A DNA stretch of 64,000 nucleotides from Effrenium voratum (GCA_963377175.1 CAUJNA010003101.1:434501-498500); one strand, 5' to 3'. Numbered from the stretch's first letter, positions 35,610 through 47,589 are shown. Notes: a model not told the origin generated them from the letters alone. Numbers and translations: made by a program.

Positions 35610-36551
35610 CTGGCACCATGGCTTTGCCACTGAAGAGATGTGGGAGGTTTGATCCTATCCATGGGTAGTCATACTTTAATGGGTAGTCATACCGTCATAC
35701 CTTAGGCTAGCCATACTTTAATCCTTACACATCTTGTTCGGATTCATCCTTACACGTCTACTTCAATATGAATATCCCATAGGGTAGTCATACTTTGGCA
35801 GTTGGTAAGGTGTGATCCTATCCATGAGTATGTTGAGGGGACGTTCGACCATATCATACTTAATAAACCGGAGCGGTAAAGCAATAAGAGAAAAAAAGTT
35901 GAGGAAACTGCCTCCACAGAGAAACAGGAGCAAGAAACATCTCCACCTTGGCAGGGTTCTGTACTGTACATCCAATCCTGAATCTAGGAGTATCTTCATG
36001 ATCGGATTGAAGGATCACTTGAGATGATGGCAGGAATTAACTATATCCTACTACCAACCCATGTATATTTGTGGCAAACATATTTCCAATCATTGACCCG
36101 GCCCTTAGGCGACCTAACGGATGCTTCCCCTGACAGGCAACAGGGTCATCAAACTTGACCTGAGAAACTTGGACTTGATGGCGTTGCCCCATCCACTGCA
36201 AGTGGGGCAGGGTGACACGGTTCAAGAACACCTTGGCAAACAAGTGCTTGCCTTCCTTTCTGCTTTAATCCAGCCATACTACTAATCCCCAGCATCACTC
36301 CTATCCTAGTCCGTTGTAAGAGCACCGTTGCTTGGCTTCCTTCATAAGCAATAGGTTGAGACATGCTTGCACCTGGATTTCATGCCGCCCCACTCGATTA
36401 GGGGTCCCCGGCCGCCAACAACCCCTCCAGGCAGAACAAACTCTCGTTTCAAGCTTGAAGCAGCAGGTGACTTGATGTGTGGTGAACAACTGCGTTGAGT
36501 TGTCCCTTCGGAATGCTCCAGCATTTGCGCGCAGCTTCCGTTCAGCCATGA

Positions 36552-36621
36552 CTTGATGCTCCGCGCTCCTCCAGGTCCTCGAATATCTTCTGCATCTTCT
36601 GGTGGTTGCTTGAAGCCGTGC
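36552..36621 (-). CDS. candidate exon with coiled-coil character
   Basis: After GCACAG-G the frame contains SSNHQKMQKIFEDLEERGAS, helical and charged. The donor is unclear and the phase with the upstream exon is unresolved. Confidence 0.4.
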
Positions 36622-36689
36622 CTGTGCAGTCCCAGTTGAGCAAGCGTTTCATTGCAAAAAAGGGGGAGAAAACAGCGATTTTTTGCGAC

Positions 36690-36751
36690 AAGGTGCTCAT
36701 CATGTGGTACACAAACCAGAAGCGGCTCCTCTCGGGGATCGACAGGTTGTC
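36690..36751 (-). CDS. internal exon, unknown protein
   Basis: Acceptor GGCTGAG-G, likely donor CACCTT-GTCGCA. Reads DNLSIPERSRFWFVYHMMST. The frame stays open beyond this donor through a T/C-rich tract (toward 36660), so the 3' end could be later. Not recognised. Confidence 0.55.
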
Positions 36752-37054
36752 CTCAGCCAAGATCTTGAAACATCTCTAGTGTCTTGACATCCTGGAAAAA
36801 CAGTCTGTGGGTGACACAGCTTCTGCATCCTTCTGCCGTCTTGCCACAAACTCCTCGGACGACGACCGCAAATTAACCAAGTCACTTTACAATATCCCTT
36901 CCGAAGCCTGGGACCCTTGTCTTTAACGGCTCTTTATCTCAACCGTCCCGCCTTCGTCCTCACCATTCTTCACCCGGAGGTTGGGACTTTCTGCGGCCCC
37001 ATATTTAATCAGAGGGCACGACCCGACAAGGGGCCAGTGTCCGAGTTGGGCTAC

Positions 37055-37216
37055 CCCCTCCTTCGAAGGACGGCCGTGCCAAGCGGCAAAGCTGTCCACG
37101 CGCCCCAGCGCCGCATGCATGGTGCGCGCATCCGCCGCAGACAGCACCGCGCGGCCACGCTCCCAAAGGCCGAAGAGGTCCGTGCGGAGCTCCACCACAC
37201 CGGAGAAGTAGGACTC
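37055..37216 (-). CDS. internal exon, 54 codons, unknown protein
   Basis: A 162-nt phase-0 exon with TATCAG-G acceptor and GAGGGG-GTAGCC donor. Reads ESYFSGVVELRTDLFGLWER, then GRAVLSAADARTMHAALGRV and DSFAAWHGRPSKEG. Alanine- and arginine-rich helices; borders, phase and composition all agree. Function unknown. Confidence 0.7.
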
Positions 37217-37735
37217 CTGATACCGTGGGTCAACACCAATGGGACCCCATTTTGGGGGAGGTGCACCACCCATTTTAGAACTTCCATGTTCTAAAAATCT
37301 GCGGAGTGGAGTAAATCGGGTGCAGGCTTTTGGGTCCTCTTGTCTCAAGTGAAAGCCTTCAGTTTGGGCGGCAGCCTCTACAGGTTCCAATAGGCATAAA
37401 GTGGTTAAAGGAACAGCTTTCTTGAGTCCAGTTAAGAACTCCCTCTTTGTGCCCATGAAAATCAACTGCATGCTCCTGTTTGTCTTTTCTTGCGCATGAC
37501 ATGAAGGAAACCAGTTGTGATTGCAAGCTCCTAAACAACCGGCCAAACAAGCAAATGCGGCAAGCCGAATTTGCGATTGCCAACGGTGAAAGCAGAAGCA
37601 TGTCGAGCGTACGCTTAGCTTTACACCAAGAACAAACATAATTCCTCTCACCTTGTCACTTCACTAGACACCTCGCCTATTCAGTAAAACTTCTCATGCT
37701 TCCCACAATCGATACATTGTTAACAGGCTGCACTG

Positions 37736-37775
37736 AACTGAGGCCCTGCGCTTCAAGAAGCTTGTCAAGCTGTAC
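37736..37775 (-). CDS. candidate micro-exon
   Basis: After CCGGAG-G the frame reads VQLDKLLEAQGLSS, a short amphipathic helix. A different minus frame over the same bases (FVSWLESAGAASLGNEAF and on) is also open, so frame and end are uncertain. Confidence 0.3.
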
Positions 37776-37976
37776 CTCCGGAAGGCTTCGTTGCCAAGGC
37801 TGGCTGCACCAGCCGATTCCAACCAAGAAACGAATGTCTGCGAGGAAGGCAGGCAGGGGCGATACTCAATGTTCATGCATATTATCATGTAATATGTATC
37901 AAAATTGGGAACCTTCCCTACTTCGACTTGGTACTTGGCAGGTCTTCCGAACTCTTCCCGACCTCGCCCGTTCAGC

Positions 37977-38084
37977 CGAGAGCGCGTAGACTCCAAACTT
38001 CTGCGCTAGCTCGACGTCGTCCGTGGGCTCCTTTTTCAGCTGCTCAAGAGCGCGGCCCACGTCCTCAGGGACAAGAAATGGTCC
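37977..38084 (-). CDS. internal exon, 36 codons, unknown protein
   Basis: A 108-nt phase-0 exon; acceptor CAAGAG-G, donor CTCTCG-GC. Reads GPFLVPEDVGRALEQLKKEP, then TDDVELAQKFGVYALS. Helical, charged. Not recognised. Confidence 0.65.
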
Positions 38085-38600
38085 CTCTTGTTGCGCCCAC
38101 AACGTAGTCGAAAGCTCTGGGGATGCTTAACATTGGTGAACACTCCATGATGGGATCTTGGACAATGGAGGGAGAAGGCTCTTGACACACTCCATGATTT
38201 GAACTTGGACAATGAAAGGATACTTGTCTTGATAGAATATTCAAACACCAAAATCAACCATTGCAAAACAATCACACTGTCTCAGCGACCTTTCTCCCAT
38301 GCTGTGCACTTTCACCTGAACATTGTGAAGTCTTCTTGCTCTCGCCGCCGGTACGTATAATGTGGCTCGGGGGCCTCCAAGAAATGGGTGTTCCCAGTGG
38401 CACGGAATGGCATGGGCAAAGCTTTGCATGGCTGCCGGTTTCGCTCTGCAAACTGTCACTCCAACCCCCTTTTCGCAGCCTTTGCCAACATTTGAGCACG
38501 GAATAACCTTCGCCAGGTAAGTGTTCCGCCGTGCGCCCTGAGACCACCTTTTTCAATCTGGATCCCCGGCTTTCCTCACCTTCCAACCTACGCCCCGTTG

Positions 38601-38628
38601 CGTCACCCCGTCACCCCGTCACCCCGCG
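38601..38628. repeat. short CGTCACCC tandem repeat
   Basis: Three copies of the octamer CGTCACCC (CGTCACCCCGTCACCC...), lying across the donor of a possible minus-strand exon. Confidence 0.85.
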
Positions 38629-38716
38629 CCAGCGGCCCATCGGTCCTCCTGGTCCTGCCCTGCACCTAGGCCTTCGAACATTTGCCGCTGCACCGCTGTG
38701 GATCGGCTCTTCAGAC
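38623..38716 (-). CDS. weak candidate exon
   Basis: Acceptor CTCCAG-G and donor GCGGG-GTGACG. One open frame reads LKSRSTAVQRQMFEGLGAGQ; another is also open, and phase 0 is blocked by TGA, so this island does not join the phase-0 exons on either side. Confidence 0.35.
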
Positions 38717-39239
38717 CTGGAGGGTCCCCATGGCCAAACCAAAGCGGGCAGAAAGTCAGAAAAGGATCCCAATGAGGAGGTTTCACCCCAGTGGAGGTTG
38801 CTGTTGCTTAGAACTCATGGCTTTATGCACGTAGTTGGTGCAGCTGGTCAAAGCGGCCATAGCGGCCTTAGGAGTGTGAATTTGTCATGTGCCATGAGCC
38901 CGCGCCTGTGTAGCAGGAAGCATTGGGTACCCCTGAATTTCATGATCCACAACCACACAAGCACCAACCAAACTCGTCCAGCATTCCAGACCTCAGCCAG
39001 AAATATCAGCGGACACGTCTCAATGTAAGCGGGTTCAGCTAAAACAAGTTCCGAGAATGCAGAGACATGGGCAAGCCCAGTCCAAATGCTGAAGCATTTA
39101 CTCGCCACAAGCGCACACTTCACCATATCGCCCCATCCGGCCACATTTTAGTCAGACGGGGCCTGTCAAGGAGTGTCCATTATGCATTGGGTTCCGGTGC
39201 AATTTCCCGTTCAATTAGCGCTGTCTTCGCGCCTGACAC

Positions 39240-39338
39240 CTCCGCCCGCAGTTTCTGGAGCTGCGCAGCATCGGCGGTGGAGCTCCCCGTCTGAAGCGGC
39301 AGGTTGCACAAGGGCGGCGGCTCCACCACGGGGTAGAC
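39240..39338 (-). CDS. internal exon, 33 codons, Pro-rich then helical
   Basis: A 99-nt phase-0 exon; acceptor CCGGAG-G, donor GCGGAG-GTGTCA. Reads VYPVVEPPPLCNLPLQTGSS then TADAAQLQKLRAE, a proline-rich lead into a coiled-coil-like helix. Confidence 0.65.
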
Positions 39339-39837
39339 CTCCGGACAGGTCCAACCCCACTCAGTCGCGCATTCAAAGCAATATTTGGGGAGAACAATGT
39401 GTTCCCAAGTCTTTGGAAACCCCTTGTACCAGAAAGTGAGCCATGAGAGACAGGTCGGCTACAGCATTTCAGGTGTTTGGCAGCAAAGAATCTCAGGTGC
39501 ACTTTGCTGCCCCAAACCAACCCCTCGAAAAACATACCGAACTGGATAAGAAAAATATACAAAAGTGCTCTGCTTCCTGTGCCTACCAATGAGCCTGAAG
39601 CAATAAGCAAGGCACTTGTGTATTGATGGCCACACCTGGTATCTCCAGTGGCCTTCAATATGCATTTCAGCTATTATGGACGATTCCATCAAAAACAAGG
39701 ACTCCAAGCAACAGTTGCACACTCTACAACTCCAATCTTCACCCCCTCGCACAAGGCTCGACTTGAACATTTATGAGGCCTCCCATGGAGCATGTTCGCA
39801 ACACAACCGCACTAAATAAACCATGGCCCGAACCAGC

Positions 39838-39900
39838 CAACACCAACACCAACACCAACAGCACCAAAACCAAAACCAAACCAACCCCCCCCCCCAAGCA
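39838..39900. repeat. AACACC / AAACC hexamer-like repeat and C run
   Basis: CAACACCAACACC repeats degrade to CAAAACC and end in a run of ten C. It is downstream, in gene direction, of the 40023 exon. Confidence 0.85.
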
Positions 39901-39942
39901 TGCCAGCTGCTGACTAAACAGCACAGAAGTCGCGCCCAGGGC

Positions 39943-40023
39943 CTCGTAGTTCCGCTCGAAGCTGGTGCCGCTATGGTCCATCGACGCCTTCCGCTCCGCG
40001 TCGTACTTTCGTGCCTGCTTCTC
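39943..40023 (-). CDS. internal exon, 27 codons, charged helix
   Basis: An 81-nt phase-0 exon; acceptor TCTCAAG-G, donor TACGAG-GC. Reads EKQARKYDAERKASMDHSGT then SFERNYE. Likely coiled coil. Same strand as neighbours. Confidence 0.65.
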
Positions 40024-40533
40024 CTTGAGAGAACTCAGGAGCGGTTCCAAGGGCCGTGGCAACTACTCCATGATGATCGGGAAATATCCTATTTTAGGGT
40101 GCAAGGAGAGGTTTGTGAAAATATGATGGCTGGACAAGCTGCTGCATGAAAAAAGCTTGATGTGGCCAACTGGTTTTGCAAGAAACTTCTGGTCCACAAT
40201 GATATTCCTCAGGACATCTGAGCTGACAATAACGGGCGATGATGCCAATTCAATAGCTTGCATCATTCCAAGCACAAGGCCGACAATGAGGCCCCAAATA
40301 CAACATGGTCTGGCCTTAATACCCCAAACGGCTCGTTTGCACTTGCGACGAACTCTGGGTGGTAAGAATCCACAACCGTTTGAGGACAGAGCAGTGAGCC
40401 CATAGGAGAAACACGGAAATCATAGCCTCTATCATGGTTGATTTCCACAACAATGCAACACATGAACAATTCCGATTCACAAGCGTGTGCCCATCACTGA
40501 CTAATATTAAGCCTGGTGTTCGCATCATGCAGC

Positions 40534-41594
40534 ATAATGTTGGGGAGTGATTAATAAAGGGCCCCCCCCTCAAACGAATTGGGGGGGTCTATAGCGAGAA
40601 CCCCCAAAAACAAAATGGGGGTCAGACTGGGACCTGCCTGAGTAGTTTTCCAGTAAGTATTGTTTAGAATGGGTTTAGTATTCCTTTGAGCTGGCTCACT
40701 ACGGTTTAGAATTGGTTTAGTATTAGTTCAGTATTCTTTTCAGTTGACTCACTACAGTTTAGAATTGGTTTAGTATTGGTTCTTCTTCTTGGCAGGCTGC
40801 CCTGGCCATTTTTTTTCACAATTCCCTACCCTTAAACAAACTGCATTATTGCCTTCCTGGGGGATCTGTGTGCCACCTTGAAAACTCGTCAGGGTGCATC
40901 TTCTAGTAAAGGGATTGATAAGGAATTTGGTGGTTTGGGACAGGAAGCAATCCAGAGATTCTGGACATGTCTGGCTTTGTCTGAGAACAGCAGGGCTTTC
41001 TTCTTGGCAGGCTGCCCTGGCCATTTTTTTTTCTTCACAATTCCCTACCCTCAAACAATCTGCATTATTGCCTTCCTGGGGGCTCTGTGTGCCACCCCCT
41101 TGAAAATTCGTCAGGGTGCATCTTCTAGTAAAAGGATTGATAAGGAATTTGGTGGTTTGGGACAGGAAGCAATCCAGAGATTCTGGACATGGCTGGCTCT
41201 ATCTGAGAACAGCAGGGCTTTCTTCTTGGCAGGCTGCCCTGGCCATTTTTTCTTCACAATTCCCTACCCTTAAACAAACTGCATTATTGCCTTCCTGGGG
41301 GTTCCGTGTGCCACCCCCTTGAAAATTCGTCAGGGTGCATCTTCTAGTAAAGGGATTGATAAGGAATTTGGTGGTTTGGGACAGGACGCAATCCAGAAAT
41401 TCTGGACATTTCTGGCTGGACAAACGTTTCAACCCTCAAAAATAGTCCATTCTTGGAAGGGGACATATTTTCGGGATATCGGGCAGATTTTTTTCTGTAA
41501 TACCTACCCTTTTTGCTTTTCAGGAGAGTGAATAATTTTGAGATGTTTTTTCTGTATTCACTCCCGTTTTATTAATCGCTATCTAACATTATTG
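40534..41594. mobile_element. 1.06-kb non-autonomous terminal-inverted-repeat element
   Basis: The left end ATAATGTTGGGGAGTGATTA at 40534 and the inverted right end ATAATGTTAGATAGCGATTA (reading inward from 41594) match at 21 of 25 positions when extended to AATAAA. Inside are a 65-bp duplication (GTTTAGAATTGGTTTAGTATT, about 40660-40780) and three tandem copies of a 215-222-bp unit. No transposase frame exists, so any movement would depend on another element. No clear target-site duplication is visible. Confidence 0.75.
40785..41418. repeat. tandem repeat, three 215-222-bp units
   Basis: Units begin at GGCAGGCTGCCCTGGCC (40791, 41006, 41228); the third is truncated near 41418. Units share long identical stretches such as AGGGATTGATAAGGAATTTG. 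Differences are mainly a few substitutions and small T/C-length changes, so the amplification is recent. Each unit repeats the same minus and plus frames, which are therefore not evidence for genes. Confidence 0.95.
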
Positions 41595-41661
41595 TGCGGG
41601 TGCCTCCGAGGTTGGGGCAATCCGTGGTGAATCCATGGCCAAGCTTTTGGCAACGCATGGC

Positions 41662-41734
41662 CAAGCTTTGTTCCCACTCTGGAGCCGCTGCTCCTCCACA
41701 AATAGACGCTGCTTCTCCTTGTCCGAGCAGAAGC
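41662..41734 (-). CDS. weak candidate exon
   Basis: Acceptor TCGAAG-G, possible donor AGCTTG-GC. Reads FCSDKEKQRLFVEEQRLQSG, a charged coiled-coil-like segment similar in style to the 40023 exon. Borders less certain; it lies just outside the inverted-repeat element. Confidence 0.4.
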
Positions 41735-41961
41735 CTTCGAGAAGCCGGGAAAGCAACCCATCGCTCTGCTGATTGGATCAATATAGCAGCAATAAAGCAC
41801 AAGGAATACTCAGGGACCGGAAAGCCGCGATACCAAAGCAAAGCAGGGTTTGAATGGGTCCCAAGATTGGACTCCTTAAAGCATAAGTACTGTCAGGTAC
41901 ACGCAGTCCGTCACGTTTAGTCTGCCTACTTTGACGGGAAGTTGGCGCGACTATTGTACCA

Positions 41962-42233
41962 ATGGAAGCAGCCAAAGCATCAAGCGGGGGCGACTGCGAA
42001 TTGCGGGTTGTCAGAATCAAGGAAAAACAATTTGAGGAGAGTTTTCTGTTCGGTTGCTATTGGGGTGGCTGCTCTCTTTTGTTGGACGAACCATTGGACA
42101 AAGCCTCTTGCCTCGACGCAAAGCCAACTGGCCTGGGCAACCTCTGAGTCAAAGCAGTACCAATGCACACCGGCTGGGGATGCTTTGTGATGGGGGACCC
42201 TGTGGAGGACATCATTGACATAGATGTCAACCA
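41962..42233 (+). other. possible plus-strand coding remnant
   Basis: A 61-codon plus frame starting MEAAKASSGGDCELRVVRIK ends at 42147. A separate frame containing GDPVEDIIDIDVNQ meets a CAACCAG-GTGAGG donor-like site at 42231. If real it is the only supported plus-strand coding besides the gag relic, so it is more likely retroelement debris or chance. Confidence 0.2.
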
Positions 42234-42313
42234 GGTGAGGCAGGATCCACTCACAAATGTAATTACTACAGCACTTCTAACTAAATGTTCAAAGGGTGTC
42301 TAAGATGCCTCGT

Positions 42314-42695
42314 CTTGGTGTGTGTGTGTGTGTGGTGTGTGTGTATGTGTATGTGTGTATGTGTGTATGTGTGTATGTGTGTATGCGTGTATGTGTGTAT
42401 GTGTGTAAGTGTGTATGTGTGTATGTGTGTATGTGTGTATGTGTGTTTGTGCGTTTGTGTGTATGTGTGTTTGTGTGTGTTTGTGTGTGCTTGTGTGTGT
42501 TTGTGTGTGTTTGTGTGTGTTTGAGTGTGTTTGAGTGTGTATGTGTGTATGTGTGTATGTGTGTATGTGTGTATGTGTGTATGTGTGTATGTGTGTATGT
42601 GTGTATGTGTGTATGTGTGTATGTGTGTATGTGTGTATGTGCGTATGTGCGTATGCGCGTATGTGCGTATGTGCGTACGTGCGTATGTGTGTCTG
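42314..42695. repeat. TG / TATGTG microsatellite array
   Basis: About 380 bp of GTGTATGTGT-type hexamer repeats with GTGTGTTT variants in the middle and GTGCGTATGC variants at the right end. Gives poly-(HTYTH) and poly-(CVCVY) frames without meaning. Confidence 0.97.
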
Positions 42696-42829
42696 TGGTG
42701 CCGTGGTGGTGGCGGTGGCGCGGCAGGCGAAAGTCGCCGCGGCGCTGATGCTGATGCTGATGCCGCGATGGATGATGCCGATGCGATGAGCGTGATGTCA
42801 TGGAGGCTGGATGAGTGCTGGTGATAAAA

Positions 42830-43140
42830 GGCAGGTGCAGCGCGCAGGTATGCAGGTGTTGGTGTAGAAAGGCAGAAGGCAGGTGTTGCAGGTATGCAGG
42901 CGAGAAAGGGCAGGGGCAACATAGGGGCGTCAGGCGTCAGAAAGGCAGGTTAGAAGGCCATAGGAAGGCCTGCAGGGAGGCCAGAAAAGGCCACAGCGGC
43001 AGGTGTTGTGCAAAAGGCAGGAAGGTCAGGAAGGCCTCATACAAACGGTCAGAAGGTCAGAAGCAGCACAAGCAGAAAGGCTATAGGTTATTGGCAGTGG
43101 GGCAGAAAGGCAGAAAGGCTATAGGTGTACACAGAGAAGG
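42830..43140. repeat. degenerate AGGCAG / GGCAGAAA repeat
   Basis: A G/A-rich stretch with irregularly recurring AAGGCAG, GGTGTTGCAGG, GCAGGTATGCAGG and AGAAAGGC words. No period is strict. Confidence 0.7.
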
Positions 43141-43258
43141 CTATATAACAGAGCAATATATGTTATATACAGAAGGACATGTTATATAAAGAAGATAATA
43201 AGATACAGATATGTACAGATGAAGTAGTCAGAAAATAAGTATGGAAAGTGGCGTTGGT

Positions 43259-43301
43259 GTTGGAAAGGGGGAAAGGGAAAGGGAAAGGGAAAGGGAGGAG
43301 G
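43259..43301. repeat. GGGAAA hexamer microsatellite
   Basis: Five or six tandem GGGAAA units between AT-rich TATAACAGA sequence blocks. Confidence 0.9.
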
Positions 43302-43499
43302 GCGGAAAGGCCAGACACAGACACAGGAGGCACTATGCAGATATTATGATAACACACAGATAACAGATAACAGAGTATTATATAGCGTCATGGATCCTCA
43401 CACATGACACATGATGGATGCATGTGGCTGCATGTATGCATGTATATACATACATATATAACAGAGCAGAATAATATATACAAAGGTGGGCCAGGTGGG

Positions 43500-43850
43500 T
43501 GTGTGTGCCGCAGGGCGCATGGGCGCGCATGGGCGGCTACATGGCGCCGCACATACGCACGGAGGCGCGCCGGGCGCAGTTCGCCGCGCTGGCGGCTGCG
43601 GTGCCGCAGGCGCGCGGCGCAGCGCCGTGGCGCTGCAGGCCGGTGGCGCGTGGCGCCGCGGCGCCGGCGGCGCTGGTTCGTGGCGCCGCGGCGCTTGGGC
43701 GCTGGGCGCCGCGGCGCTGGGCGCCGCAAGGCCGCATGCCGCGGCGCGCGGCGCGGGGCCGCGGGCGCTGGGCGCCGCGGCGCTAAGGCTTGGCGCCTGG
43801 CGCGGCGCCGCAGGCCGGCGCCGCCTGGCGCCGCGCAGGCTACCGAGCCA
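43500..43850. repeat. GGCGC-rich block
   Basis: About 350 bp of extreme GC content made of GGCGC, GCGCCG and CTGGCGC words in irregular order. Every frame is open with Ala/Arg/Gly, which is why several overlapping frames of 60-200 codons appear here; none should be called a gene. It sits between AT-rich TATATAACA blocks (about 43140-43490 and 44030-44400). Confidence 0.85.
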
Positions 43851-44029
43851 CTGGAAGGTCAAGGCTACCAAGCGCTTTGGCGGCTGGCCGAGACAATGGG
43901 CGCCGAGAAGCACTGGCGCTGGTGTCGAGGTTACCACATGGCCGAGTCAACATTGATACAACACTGGCACATTGAGGCTGATTACATATCACAGAATGTA
44001 CTGGCACAAATATAGCGATATTACATATC

Positions 44030-44400
44030 ATTATATACCATTAATGAAGAAGATCACTGCTTTACAGACAATATGCATACACACATACATATACAATATA
44101 TATAACAATATATAACACATATATAACAGATATATTATATAAATAATAAGAGTACAATAATACATTAATAATATATTTTCCTATAAAATATAAATTCCAA
44201 TTTTCAAATAACATAATATATAACAGAAATAATGATAATATATAACATGATTAATAATACAGATAAATAAGATAACAAGACAAATACATAATATATATAA
44301 TATATTAACAGATATTATATAATATATAATATATAATAATATAATATATAACAGATAATAACATAACAAAGATAATATATAATACATAATAAGATGATGG
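44030..44400. repeat. AT-rich TATAACAGATA repeat region
   Basis: Nearly pure A/T with recurring ATATATAACA and TAATATATAA words; no coding potential. Confidence 0.85.
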
Positions 44401-44474
44401 GTCATACTAACATATCAATACAATATGATAATACGCATAGGCAAAGGCAAAGGCAGGAATGAGTTTCAACCCTC

Positions 44475-44884
<410 letters not shown>

Positions 44885-45074
44885 TGCTCAGGGGAAACCA
44901 GAAGGAAACCCTCCATCATTCTCAGGCCCCCGAGATTCACACAACTCCATCTAAACACTCGGTTTCTACGAGATCTCACATCCCAAAACGACAAAACAAC
45001 TTTTGGGCTTCCAACAGACCTCACTCTGCCTGACGCCTGCCTGACGCCTGACTCTGCTGGCGGCTTAGCTGCGG

Positions 45075-45187
45075 GGCGCGTGGTAGAGGGCCACCCCCAT
45101 GGTGGAGACCACGTCGCTCCGGGCCCAGGCCTTGCCAGTGATGGGGCACACCAACCAGGCGGCCTGGTACTGCCAGCAGTCCAGCTC
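45075..45187 (-). CDS. internal exon, unknown protein
   Basis: Acceptor TCGGAAG-G; frame ELDCWQYQAAWLVCPITGKA, then WARSDVVSTMGVALYHA. Trp/Cys-rich, unlike the other helical exons. The donor is unclear; a TAA lies shortly beyond. Not recognised. Confidence 0.55.
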
Positions 45188-46064
45188 CTTCCGACGTTCG
45201 GGATTCCGAGGCTTTGGTTTCAAGAAACGGAGCCCCAGGCTTTCCTTGTTCCAGAAGGATGAAGATGACCATGAAGCAAATGGGCTCCAGAAACATGGCT
45301 TTCCCACAAGAAGCGGAGCCCATGCCTTCATTCCCTTATTTTCCTGAGACCCGCCGAGCAAGCGCAGAGGGCGAAAGTAGATGGCGGAAGCTCCTTTGGG
45401 GAAGTAAAGGCCATGACTAAGCCATGGGAATTTGTGCCATTGTTGACATTGTAAGTGTGCTGGGTTTGGGTTGGACACTTTTGGACTTGGTAGATATGGC
45501 AAGGGGGGCCCTTAGTCCAAAAGTGTCCAAGGGATACTTCTGAGTTTATCCCCCTGCAAAGTTGAAAGGGATAAGGAAAAAACAAAAAGGCAAATGGGGC
45601 AGAACAGTTGGGGCCAGGTCCCTCCAAGCAGATTTCACCAGAAACCAACGGAAAGCAACGCTTCCAAGTTCCAAGATCTTTCCCTTGCAAACATCCGGGT
45701 TAGAACGTGTTCTGCCGTTGTCATTTCTTGTATGGTCCAAAAATTGAAGGCCGCACTGGGCCACCGAGCCCGAGGTCTTGCCATGGCAAATGAATTACTT
45801 GAGTAGCTCACGTATCCGACATCTGGAATCCTAGGGGACCTTCATGGCTCCGTTCACCCCAAGGCGAGATGAGTCACACTCAACACCCGGTACTAAAATG
45901 GTCTCCCCAGAACCATGCAAAGATGTACCAAGGCGGACTTCCGCACCCGTTCGTGACTTTATGGCTATGAATTGCCCCTCAGTCCCTCATCTTATTTCTT
46001 GGATTGTCCCTTACTTTCATCTACCCGAATCGGTTTTGAGGACGTGGCTCAGCCAACAGCGGAC

Positions 46065-46237
46065 GGTGGCTCCTCCTCGCTGAGCGGCGGCTCCCGCCGC
46101 ACCAGGCGCCCAGAGGAGGGCTCCAGGCGCCAGTGGCGGATCCGGTCCAAGGCGTCGCTGCTGAGCGCGGGGCCTGGCGAACCCTCGGCCCGCGGCCGCG
46201 CTTCGGGCACCGGTCCCAGACGGTCCCACGTGTTTCT
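46065..46237 (-). CDS. internal exon, Pro/Arg/Glu-rich
   Basis: Begins after GGGCAG as RNTWDRLGPVPEARPRAEGS, then PGPALSSDALDRIRHWRLEP and an acidic SEEEPP end near a CC-GTCCGC donor. Low-complexity linker-like composition; very GC-rich. The acceptor is followed by A rather than G, an exception here. Confidence 0.5.
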
Positions 46238-47266
46238 CTGCCCAAAGCGTATGGAAAGTCAGTGAGCAAAATGTCTACAATTTCCCTCACCAAGAACAGT
46301 CCACGCACTCCACGCTCAAGCCGCTTGCCAAAGCCCCAAAAGTTGGTGACTAAAGACCCGGCCTTCGGCCGGCACGCCCTTCTGCAGCACCAAGGCCCTG
46401 ACCTCCCGCTGGCTCCTTGGTCGACCAAAACTCCCGTCACCGTGGTCCACGGCCATGGGAATCCCAATCCTCACCCAGAGAATATATGGGACCTGAGAAT
46501 TTGACCAACATTTGGAGGGTACCAATGTGGGCTTTGGAGTGCATACATGGAGTGTTTGGGAATGGTTGTGCGGATTCCCTATGGATGGTTGACTTGTGAC
46601 CATCGCCAAATAGCCTTGGATAAGTTTCCAAAAACTGTCGACCACGTTCAATGAATAGAAACAAACTGAAACCAGTGCCGTTTGTCCCCAGTGACCACAT
46701 GAACCGTTGAGGCCTCCTGATCTGGGTCTCTAATAATGATGGGTGATGTGCTGGTGATCAAGCCAAGGAGATGCTCCGAAGATCAGAAACAAGAAGCCCC
46801 ACAAAGTCTCACAACCCATGTATTTGATCTATGGTTCATTAAGCATTTGAGCAGGCGCCGTCAATATTAAGCATATTCGTGACACCTGCAATGCAAAGTA
46901 TAAGCACCTGCAATGCAAAGCATAAACATATTGATAGGATGGTTCAGAACCTCAATGCACGTGGTCCACCAATTCAAGACACATCCCAACTCCATCCTTC
47001 CGGCCCCTCGCCCCGGCCCCTTGCCCCCAATCTGCGACCCAGAATCGACCTACCCCGCCTGTGGACACTCAGGGTTTATGTGAGCCATGGGCAAGGCTCC
47101 TTATACGGCCTATGGTCATGGTTGCTTTCATAGTAGTCATGAACAATGGTCGATAAGGACCCTTAAATACCACCAGGTGGAGGACCATCGGTCTTTCAGG
47201 CGTGGCTCATGTCGCATCCTTGGGATTGGCTCCGGGGCGCTGCCTTGCCTTGGCCTGGCCCTTGGC

Positions 47267-47325
47267 CTGCGCCAACTCCGCGCTCAGCAGCTTCCGGACC
47301 CCGAACGGCAGGTGGAAGGGCGGCC
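47267..47325 (-). CDS. SAM domain, C-terminal exon
   Basis: Acceptor GCTGCAG-G, donor GCGCAG-GC, 59 nt. Two leading bases (GG) complete the codon left by the 47590 donor, giving DLSGPPFHLPFGVRKLLSAE. The LPFGVRKLL helix matches the last helix of SAM domains (consensus L-G-hydrophobic-x-x-x-G-x-R-x-K-L-L). SAM domains are helical bundles that oligomerise or bind partners. Confidence 0.75.
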
Positions 47326-47589
47326 CTGCAGCCCACCAAAGCACGTCCGTGAACTCACGGATACATCTGCACTTTTTAAGAAGAAATTCGAAAGCAGAAA
47401 AAAAGGGATGCCCAAGTAAAGGACCTACATTGTGGTGAGCTTGTTTTAACCTCGGGCAGGCTCGCAAATATCATGGATGCATCATACTCGAAAACGCCGA
47501 AGAAACAAAGCAAGCATCATACTATGATGCAACTACGTACATTGTATGTAGCGCTGCTCAACACGCTCTATCGCAATTTCGGCTTGCGC

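Noticed and set aside
40878..41531. Repeated plus-strand frames with IDKEFGGLGQ motifs
   Set aside because: They repeat because the 215-222-bp tandem unit repeats, and units drift out of frame, so no selection for protein is evident.
43398..44015. Ala/Arg-rich open frames of up to 203 codons
   Set aside because: The GGCGC-rich block lacks stops in every frame; no conserved residues or splice borders.
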